From Ariolimax columbianus (Eukaryota > Mollusca > Gastropoda > Stylommatophora > Arionidae), in NCBI GenBank assembly GCA_036924085.1, contig JAVGWX010000002.1, forward strand, positions 47,300,666 through 47,364,665: 64,000 nucleotides of DNA, given 5' to 3'. Position numbers and translations under genes: made by a program. Below the pieces are notes generated by a model that was given only the letters and a program-made list of their open reading frames with translations, was not told the origin of the DNA and made no database searches. Position 1 is the first letter of the stretch. The number at the start of each line of letters is the position of its first letter. Of the stretch, positions 56,036-64,000 are shown piece after piece.

Positions 56036-56349
56036 TAAAACTAAATATTTAGTTCTATTTCTTATACCGGAGGGAAAGGACAGCAAGCGGTTGAGAGCTC
56101 GCTTTACATGGCCAGGATACTGTGTTCGATCTCAGTAATCCACATGTTCCAGTCCACCCAGCTGCAAATGGTCACTTGTCCCATTCTTAAGGAAGTAACG
56201 ACAGCGAATAACACAACTCAACATCCCACCTCACTCTAAGGACCAGTTCAATGACGAATCTAACACTTCATCCGCGACAGCAGTGTTTAATATGGAACCT
56301 CCTTGACCTTAAACTTATGCAGCATTTTTTCTAAACCTTAATTTCAAAC

Positions 56350-56577
56350 CTAGAAGGTCATTCCACAGACATCATTGTTTGGGTCCATGCCAATGTCCAT
56401 GTGTGCAATAACACGAAAATCGTTTATCGTAGAGATATTATAATGTATTGTTAGTCGCTTCTTACCATCTGCCACCAGTGTGGTAGTGGAGCAATTCATG
56501 TCTCTGACACACACAGGTCCCTTCAAGAAACCATTAGCGAAAAATAGAAGTAAAAACCAACAGTGGACATAAAACAT
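56350..56577 (-). CDS. small open frame with signal-peptide-like start (doubtful)
   Basis: ATG at 56577 to TAG at 56352-56350, 75 codons. The N-terminus MFYVHCWFLLLFFANGFLKG looks like a signal peptide, followed by a Cys-containing stretch (CVRDMNCSTTTLVADG) and a neutral tail ending NNDVCGMTF. A donor-like GTAAGA occurs within it at about 56468, so it may instead be a first or internal exon. No family recognised. Confidence 0.25.
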   Translation of the reverse strand: MFYVHCWFLLLFFANGFLKGPVCVRDMNCSTTTLVADGKKRLTIHYNISTINDFRVIAHMDIGMDPNNDVCGMTF

Positions 56578-56680
56578 CTAACATATGCCGATAAAACATC
56601 TAACAGATGCTGATAAAACATCTAACAGATGCCGATAAAACATCTAACAGATGCCGATAAAACATCTAACAGAGATCGCA
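56578..56680. repeat. 22-bp tandem repeat, 5 copies
   Basis: 'gataaaacatctaacagatg' + 'cc'. Confidence 0.95.
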
Positions 56681-56689
56681 AACAAAGAC

Positions 56690-58605
56690 AGACAACAAAT
56701 AAAGGAGAATACAAACAACTAACAGAAGACAAACAACTAATAAGAACACAAACAACTAACAGAGAACACAAACAACTAACAGAGAACACAAACAACTAAT
56801 AAGAACACAAATAAAAAACAGAGAATACAAACAACTAATAAGAACACAAACAACTAACAGAGAACACAAACAACTAATAAGAACACAAACAACTAACAGA
56901 GAACACAAACAACTAATAAGAACACAAACAACTAATAGAAAGTACAAACAACTTACAGAGAACACAAACACATAACAGATAACACAAACTTACAAAGAAC
57001 ACAAACATCTAACAGAGAACACAAACAACTATCAGAGAACACAAACAACTAACAGAGAACACAAACAGCTAACACAGAACACAAACACCTAACAGAGAAC
57101 ACAAACGTCTAACAGAGAACACAAACAACTGACATAGAATACAATTATTTAACAAAGAATATAAATAACTAATAGAGAAACAAACAACTAACAGAAAATA
57201 CAAACTACTAGCAGAGGACACAAACATCTAACAAAGAACACAAACAACTAACAAAAGACACAAACAACTAACAGAGAGCACAAACAACTAACAGAGAGCA
57301 CACACAACTAACAGAGACCACAAACAACTAACACAGAACACACACACCTAACAGAGTACACAAACACCTAACAGAGACCACAATTATTAACAGAAAACAC
57401 AAACACCTAACAGAGACCACAAACAACTAACACAGAACACAAACACCTAACAGAGAACACAAACACCTAACACAGAACACAAACACATAACAGAGAACAC
57501 AAACACCTAACAGAGAACACAAACAACTAACAGAGAACACAAACAACTAACAGAGAACACAAACAACAAACAGAGAACACAAACAACTAACAAAGGACAC
57601 ACATAACTAACAGAAGACACAAACAACTTACAGAGAACACAAACACTTAACAGATAACACAAACTTACAAAGACCACAAACATATAGAAAGAGAACACAA
57701 ACAACTAACAGAGAACACAAACAACTAACAGAGAACACAAACAACTAACAGAGAACACAAACAGCTAACACAGAACACAAACGTCTAACAGAGAACACAA
57801 CTAACAGAGAATACAATTATTTAACAAAGAATAGAAATGAATAGAGACACAAACAACTAACAGAGAGCACAAACAACTAACAGAGAACACACACAACTAA
57901 CAGAGAACACAAACAACTAACACAGAACACAAACACCTAACAGAGAACACAAACAACTAACAGAGAACACAAACAACAGAGGACACAAACAACTAACAGA
58001 GAACACAAACAACTAACAAAGGACACATACAACTAACAGAGAACACAAACAACAGAGGACACAAACAACTAACACAGAACACAAACACCTAACATAGAAC
58101 ACAAACAACTAACAGGGAACACAATTATGTAACAGAGAACATAAAAACTAACAGAGGACACAAACAACTAACAGAAGACACAAACAACTAACAGAGAAAA
58201 CAAACAATTTACAGAGAACACAAACACATAACAGATAACACAAACTTACAAAGAACACAAACATCTAACATAGAACACAAACACCTAACAGAGAACACAA
58301 ACAGCTATGACAGAACACAAACGTCTAACAGAGAACACAAACAACTAACAGATGACACAAACAATTTACAGAAAAAACAAACAATTTACATAGAACACAA
58401 ACACATAACAGATAACACACAGCTAACATAGAACACAAACACCTAACAGAGAACACAAACAGCTAACACAGAGCACACACGTCTAACAGAGAACACAAAC
58501 AACTAACAGAGAACACAAACAACTAACAGAGGACACACACAATTAACAGAGGACACACACAATTAACAGAGGACACAAACAGAGAACACAATCTCGTAAA
58601 TAGAC
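56690..58605. repeat. 1.9-kb 20-bp A/C-rich minisatellite, about 95 copies
   Basis: Unit 'acaaacaactaacagagaac' with frequent variants (acctaac, aataag, ttacag, agagcac, aggacac). Very low in T and G on the plus strand. It ends in a short (AC)n and a run of about 17 C at 58628-58644. Confidence 0.97.
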
Positions 58606-58644
58606 ACTTACTACACCACACACACACACCCCCCCCCCCCCCCA

Positions 58645-59255
58645 GTAACCCGTAAGAAATGTAAACGAAACTAGCTTTCGGTGTTGTTGCAATTGTAGGC
58701 CTGTCAACAGTATAGCAGTGTGTTGGGACTGCAGCCAATTTCGTTGTGAAGTGCTTTTTCAATTGAGCACCTAACAAGTGTTTCGCCAATGCTTGTTGAA
58801 ACCAGTGTACCTCACACGTCACCCTGGCCTGAAACCAGTGTACCTCACAAGTCACCATGGCCTCTTATATCATGCATGACACACAAATGAAGCGTCGAAA
58901 CAATTAACATTTTTATACTGTAAACACTTTTAAAACGCTCTTTAAATTCAAGGTTTGTTCTGTGTGGCTGGCTTTAGTTTTGCTTTAAGATACCGTTTTT
59001 GAGAAGTGACATTCTGTGTAGACCATCTGTGGTTACAATACCACAGACATCGTGAAAGTTGTACACCATTATTTTGACGTTTTGTCCTAGACGAACAATA
59101 TGGCCACACGGTCTTCGCGTCGCTCGTGTGTTGCATAATATCATCAGAGTGGCATTTCCATTAACAAGAACAAAAATGATTGATTGACAACATTTAAAGA
59201 CACCTCACAGACATGCTTTAAAAATAACCAGGGCTAAACAAATCGCTCAGATAAT
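58645..59255. other. no gene recognised
   Basis: Contains one 34-bp duplication ('gaaaccagtgtacctcacac' and gaaaccagtgtacctcacaa, 58798-58855). Confidence 0.4.
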
Positions 59256-59259
59256 CAGA

Positions 59260-59590
59260 TTATGTTGTTGTTCGTCCATCACGAGTGATAAGGACCTTTA
59301 CTTTTTCCACCCAGCCAGTCCTTCCAGTCGAGAATTCTGTAAATCCTGGTTGTGGATGGGTGCGGAGATGGCTGACGAGTCCGATTTTGGGATCTGCATA
59401 CTTGCAGGCAGTGAGAGCAGGGTAAGTTCGCTTCGCGAGACGGTAATAATTATTGTCAGCAAATCCATGTATCTCAACCGCTTTATTGCTCAGCCAGGAG
59501 TCCCGCAACTGACGCAGCTTTTTGACTGTAGTTTAGCTTGTCAGCAGACTTACACTCTCCGCTCGCCCGTCCTCATATGACTCGACTGTG
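59260..59590 (-). pseudogene. LINE fragment joining the pre-RT linker to the C-terminal finger
   Basis: Minus strand: LRDSWLSNKAVEIHGFADNN resembles the W-x-x-x-KA-x-EI-Q-x-x-AD linker between LINE endonuclease and RT. In the same frame it continues YYRLAKRTYPALTA then CKYADPKIGLVSHLRTHPQP, which resembles the finger that ends the ORF. The whole RT is missing, so this is an internally deleted copy or two abutting fragments. Confidence 0.6.
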
Positions 59591-59814
59591 TTAGAACCGG
59601 ATAAATGAAAAGAGAATGACTTGCGCGATAAATGTATTTAAGTGAGGAAGGGTTGCGGAATTCGTCGACCTCACGCCCGAGTCTAACTTTAACCAGTGGC
59701 AAGACAAGCCAGGACAACTGGATATGGACTCGGGTGCAATGGATGACCACGGCTATAATCAGATATAATCAGATATATTCAGATATAATCAGGTTATAGG
59801 TATAACGTGAATTT
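59590..59814. other. no gene recognised
   Basis: A short 'gatataatca' triplet repeat at 59757-59790. Confidence 0.4.
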
Positions 59815-59866
59815 ATAATTTGAGGACATAGTCCGTCGCTCCTCTCGGTGTATCGATCACTGACAA

Positions 59867-60375
59867 CATCCCAGCAGCATGCACAGCCCTGGGCAACATC
59901 CCAGCAGCATACACTGTCCTGGGCAACATCCCACCAGCATGCACAGTCCTGGGCAACATCCCAGCAGCATGCACAGTCCTGGGCAACATCCCAGCAGCAT
60001 GCACAGTCCTGGGCAACATCCCAGCAGCATACACTGTCCTGGGCAACATCCCACCAGCATGCACAGTCCTGGGCAACATCCCAGCAGCATACACTGTCCT
60101 GGGCAACATCCCAGCAGCATGCACAGTCCTGGGCAACATCCCACCAGCATACACTGTCCTGGGCAACATCCCACCAGCATGCACAGTCCTGGGCAACATC
60201 CCAGCAGCATACACTGTCATGGGCAACATCCCAGCAGCATGCATAGTCCTGGGCAACATCCCAGCAGCATACACAGTCCTGGGCAACATCCCACCACCAT
60301 GCACAGTCCTGGGCAACATCCCAGCAGCATGCACAGTCCTGGGCAACATCCCAGCAGCATACACTCTCCTGGGCG
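59867..60375. repeat. 30-bp minisatellite, 17 copies, encoding WDVAQDxACC
   Basis: Unit 'gcacagtcctgggcaacatc' + 'ccagcagcat', with acactgtcct and ccaccag variants. In the LINE (minus) frame each unit is ten codons, CCWDVAQDCA or CCWDVAQDSV. Confidence 0.97.
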
Positions 60376-60470
60376 GCTCTTTCTGCCTCTCTGCAGGTGT
60401 AATCATGTAATCTTAGTTCCTTCTGCCTCTCTCCAGGTGTAATCATGTAATCTTAGTTCCTTCTCACATT
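60376..60470. repeat. 45-bp duplication in the same LINE tail
   Basis: 'ttctgcctctctgcaggtgt' + 'aatcatgtaatcttagttcc' occurs twice in tandem (one copy has ctccagg). It duplicates the codons for LRLHDYTxREAE. Confidence 0.92.
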
Positions 60471-61069
60471 CTCTTCTCCGTGTATTTGTGGGTATACTAA
60501 CTCACTTCCCTAGATGATTCCATATAACAGCCTGTCTGGTTTTGTTGGACGGTGCTTTCCACAACGTATGTCCTATCCAGCCCAATTTTGTTATTCCAGT
60601 GGCTGTTTTTGGCTCCTTTACCATATGTCTTTATTTTTCACTATGTCCTGTAACTTTATTCCCATTATCCCTCTTAGGCATCTTAACGAAAAACTGGAGT
60701 CTTTGTTTAATGGCTTGGTTGATCTCCATGTTTCCGCTCCATACAACAACACCGACTTGGCTCTGTCGTTGAAAATTTTAACTTTGGTATGCATATTGAT
60801 TTCTCTGGCTCTCTAAATGTTGTTTAGTGTCAGGAATGTGCCTCTTGTCTTTCCAATTCTGATCTTTACATCTGCATCTATACTTCTTGGTGTGTCAATT
60901 GTGCTTTCTAAATAGGTAAATGTAATCACTTCTTCCAATAGTTTTCGCTTCAGTACGATTGGTTTGTTATTGATAGTGTTGAGTTTAAGGAGCTTGGTTT
61001 TCTTCATGTTGATATTCAGCCCCAATTGAACTGATTGTTCTTTCACTATATCAAGTTTTTATATGACTG

Positions 61070-61390
61070 TGACAAAGGTACCAGATCACCAACGTATTCC
61101 AGGTCCTACAATTGTGACAATAATTTCCACTGAATAGCAGGTCTATGTTGAGAACATGATTTACATACATTTATTCAGCATTTGCTACTGCAGAACCACG
61201 ATATAGTAAACAAACAGCAATGATTTATGTGAAAACAGCAGTGGTTATCCACTGCCTTAACACACACACAACAATGGATCGTCTCAACCTCATCATCATG
61301 CCTCATTTTTTGTCAAAAACGTGTCTCCGTTTAAGCAGCATTGAATACACCTTTTCTGGCAAGTCGACAAGAGTCGTTCAAGGACATCTT
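61070..61390. other. no gene recognised
   Basis: Sequence between two LINE pieces. Confidence 0.4.
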
Positions 61391-61615
61391 TAAACTGTCA
61401 GTAATATCTTGCTACGATCTTCTTCCTTCCCTCCTTTCGGGGGACAGTGTCTGACACTTTCAGTCTTTCCAACACGGTGTGTCTTTTTATATAACCGAAA
61501 CATCTGTGCTTTTTCCTTGTGATGTTGCCTGTAAGCCAAATGTGCCTGTAAGCCAAATGTAGAATTTCTTTAGTTATCTTCTCTGCCCACAATATGTTCA
61601 GCATTCTTCTATAAC
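61390..61615 (-). pseudogene. LINE thumb fragment
   Basis: Minus strand: MLNILWAEKITKEILHLAYR, RKKHRCFGYIKRHTVLERL, EGRKKIVARYY. It resembles 'W-x-D-K-I-T-N-x-E-V-L ... R-K-x-R-W-I-G-H-I-x-R-H ... G-R-x-R'. Contains an 18-bp duplication (gcctgtaagccaaatgt) at 61528-61560. Confidence 0.65.
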
Positions 61616-62550
61616 ATTTTATTTCGACAGACGTTATCTGTTTTGATGTTATCTGTTTTGCAATTGTTTTCTAAAAGGTGCATTTCTCGAGACGACATGA
61701 TACTAAAGCAACAATTCCCGTACCTGATCAGTTGGATCTTCGTTATCTCGCACGAATCATGCCTCCCCCACCCCCAGACTCAACAATATGAGTGCCGGCG
61801 AAAAGGAAATAATAAATAATGTAGGGTTCACCGGAACGAAAGAATAAAACCACTGTCACCTACTAAAGCATGTCTTAGAAGGCTACAAAAGAGGTTGTAG
61901 TGGTCGGAGCTAAACACATCATCTCGTAAAAACAACAGCACATTGCCGTTATAATCAGTCACTGAAAAAGCTCAGCTAGAAGTTTCCTGTAAAGGGACCA
62001 GCTGCATCCATCTTTTTTTATCACTAATGGCTAGGCATTTCATTATATTTATCATTTTTGTCCGAACAACGGCTAACATCATCATCTTTTTCAGTTTCAA
62101 CTGGCAATGTTTCTTGAACGTTCACATCGTCTGCGCAGGACATTATCGTCCATCTACGAAAGAAATAGGCACCGATCTCATCTCTCCTGACACCAGGAGA
62201 CGTTTGAAGCTTGCAAGGTTCGAACACCCACTGTTTCGTGATTTCGTCCCTCGACAGACGCTTGCCTTATCTCTTAGTTATACCAACCTCCACCTTTTAC
62301 ATAAAGCACACAAACTACGCATGTTATAATCATCTACCTATAATAGAGTTTCCTACAGACAGGCTGTCACGAGAGCGACCTTCGTTTTGCAGAGGACATG
62401 CTACATGATGATGATGATACTTAAAGTTAAGTTTAGTTCGATTCAACACATCACTGGAATAAAGATAAGACAATTTAATTGTGTTATACACGAGTTATAA
62501 AATATTACTTTCGTATAAATGATTTTGAGTATAACATATTTGAATGACTA
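61615..62550. other. no gene recognised
   Basis: Open frames of 65-100 codons on both strands at 62024-62408 overlap and show no domain. Confidence 0.4.
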
Positions 62551-62554
62551 ACAA

Positions 62555-62938
62555 CAGCGGTATAATTCAAAGATCGTGCTGGACACCAATACGCTATCAA
62601 AGATTGTTTAGCTGGACACCAAGAAGTTCTCAAAGATTGTTTAGCTGGACACAAAGAAGTTCTCAAAGATTTTTTAGCTGGAAACCAAGACGTTCTCAAA
62701 GATTGTTTAGCTGGACACAAAGAAGTTCTCAAAGATATTTTAGCTGGAAACCAAGACGTTCTCAAAGATTGTTTAGCTGGACACAAAGAAGTTCTCAAAG
62801 ATTGTTTAACTGGACACCAAGAAGTTCTCAAAGATTGTTGAGCTGGACACCAAGAAGTTCTCAAAGATTGTTGAGCTGGACACCAAGAAGTTCTCAAAGA
62901 TTGTTTAGCTGGACACCAAGAAGTTCTCAATGATTGTT
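62555..62938. repeat. 33-bp minisatellite, about 11 copies
   Basis: Unit 'gttctcaaagattgtttagc' + 'tggacaccaagaa', with acacaaag and aaaccaagac variants. It abuts element M copy 4. Confidence 0.97.
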
Positions 62939-63240
62939 GTTGAATGTTCACGACTGAGTAACTTTACTCTCTTGTGCGCCCTAAAAAGGGCGTTAGGTGG
63001 CGGGTTGCAGTAGCTTTCCTCACATCCGAAGCGTGCTGATTCCGCGTTGCCCAGGCTGCTGTGCTATGTTTGGCTTCCACTGCTCGTCGATCTCTACACC
63101 GCTAGTCAAGCTGCCATGAAACATGCCGATCTCCAAGGAGAACTGCATGGACGTGAGATGGGGTCTTGGTCAGTATATTTCACCTGTCCATGACTAACAT
63201 TGTCTGATCAGAATGTTTTACCTGACCATACGTTCGGCTG
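62938..63240 (+). mobile_element. element M, copy 4
   Basis: 'gagtaactttactctcttgt', 'gcgccctaaaaagggcgtta', 'gtagctttcctcacatccg', 'caagctgccatgaaacatgc', 'tgactaacattgtctgatca'. This copy carries no internal expansion and best shows the unexpanded length of about 300 bp. Confidence 0.8.
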
Positions 63241-64000
63241 CTCTCAAAGATACGATCTGTTACTCCTGGTAGATTTGTATGCGAGAGTTATCCCGTGATC
63301 TGGGAATTGGACGTACATTTTCAAAAGAAATCCTCCTCCCCTTTCCAGCGTCTACCGGTCACTACATCTTCTCATGTGGAAGTCTATTTTGGATAGACTC
63401 TGTATCCGGTATTTATTACAAATAATGTATAATTATATATTTACTATAAATACTCGTCCTATAAATATGAAAGAAAGAATAACAGTTTAACAAAGAAATT
63501 ATTTATACGCCACAAATGTTTACATATTTATAGGTATTATTTAGTTTCGAAGACACAAAAAAGACATTTACATTGAAAATTCAATCAAACATTTATATTT
63601 AAATTGTAATGTTCCAGACATATCGATTCAAAGGAAGAGGCTTTGTTTACATTTCAAGGTTCCGAGAATTCTGGGCTCGGTAATTAGTAGAATCCGATGG
63701 AATCAGCTGAGCTGACTGCAACTGACGTGTCAAATGTCGTATCAAGCATATGCGTTGACAAGTGACGCCAGTACTACGCAATGTTGACAATCAGTGGCAG
63801 TTGTGAGAGTAGGTGTAAATTAATTGATAACATATTTGCCACTTGTCGTTGAACAAATATACACAAGTTTTCCCCATTGGGGCAAATCTGGAAAACTAAT
63901 TTTAAATAGATACGTGGAAATCACGCGTTTCAATACGAAGCTTGAAATACGCGTTAATTATTTGTTAGGAATTCAAGGAGGCGGTAAATATAATATTTAG
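63240..64000. other. no gene recognised
   Basis: AT-rich to the window edge, with no repeats or coding signal seen. Confidence 0.45.

Larger units (their letters stand above)
59815..61070 (-). pseudogene. LINE RT 3' part with coding minisatellite near its C-terminus
   Basis: Minus strand from 61046: SVQLGLNINMKKTKLLKLN (motif D), LLEEVITFTYLESTIDT, ADVKIRIGKTRGTFLTLNNI, then REINMHTKVKIFND, SVLLYGAETWRSTKPLNKDS, LRCLRGIMGIKLQDIVKNKD. After decay it continues RLHDYTCREAERAAQE, the normal 'Y-T-W-R-x-x-E-x-x-A-Q-D-R-x-x-W-R' tail. Here the tail segment AQDxxCCWDV is repeated about 17 times before the closing 'SDGLCP'. Stops lie between thumb and tail. Confidence 0.82.

Noticed and set aside
55103..56138. 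280- and 327-codon frames over the 45-bp array as genes
   Set aside because: Unit lengths are multiples of three, so several frames on both strands are open. The one real coding piece is the 63-nt exon at 55147-55209.
56463..56577. Upstream exon of the PH gene ending at GTAAGA
   Set aside because: In the phase needed (0) there is an in-frame TGA. The open frame ends in phase 1, which does not fit the exon at 55209.
62027..62329. 100-codon plus frame with hydrophobic N-terminus as a gene
   Set aside because: An overlapping antisense frame of similar length exists, with no recognisable domain and no splice or start support.

Overview
This is a repeat-rich animal (eukaryotic) window with no sign of bacterial gene organisation. 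Host exons are short and scattered, with GT/AG splice sites and multi-kilobase introns. Most recognisable protein sequence belongs to decayed non-LTR retrotransposons (LINEs). An ependymin-related gene, the LINE types and the style of the 18S rRNA point to a lophotrochozoan, most likely a mollusc. That assignment is inference.

Left end (1-4100): the first two thirds of an 18S rRNA gene lies on the minus strand (2206-3446), preceded by GC-rich external spacer. It stops abruptly just after the CACGGG that follows the 'GGAATTGACGG' region. It continues into about 580 bp of degenerate tandem units, each carrying its own copy of that 18S segment, then a decayed ORF1-like stretch, then an open reading frame for an APE-type endonuclease that runs off the window. 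Everything is in the rRNA sense. The simplest reading is a non-LTR element inserted in 18S rDNA whose 5' end is built of repeats containing its own target.

5-31 kb: an ependymin-related gene is seen as three phase-compatible exons on the minus strand (10560-8234). Around it lie LINE relics of several types, two SINE-like families and many minisatellites. At 26.2-29.8 kb a CR1-type LINE (minus) is split by a second LINE (plus), which is split by a 357-bp SINE-like element with a 13-bp target duplication.

32-55 kb: a second host gene, on the minus strand, is recovered as four phase-compatible exons (55209-55147, 45467-45348, 37115-37042, 32759-31982). They encode most of a PH domain followed by a long acidic, tyrosine-containing C-terminal tail. 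Its introns hold most of the large minisatellites. The 45.4-kb exon sits between two arrays, one of which is made of repeated copies of its own 5' splice site.

55-64 kb: long A/C-rich arrays, more LINE 3' ends and unannotated sequence.

The recurring pattern is minisatellite birth inside LINE coding sequence. Four arrays amplify recognisable pieces of LINE reverse transcriptase, RNase H-linker, zinc-finger or C-terminal sequence. By my rough hand count about a quarter of the window is tandem repeat. I found no tRNA genes, CRISPR arrays or operons.
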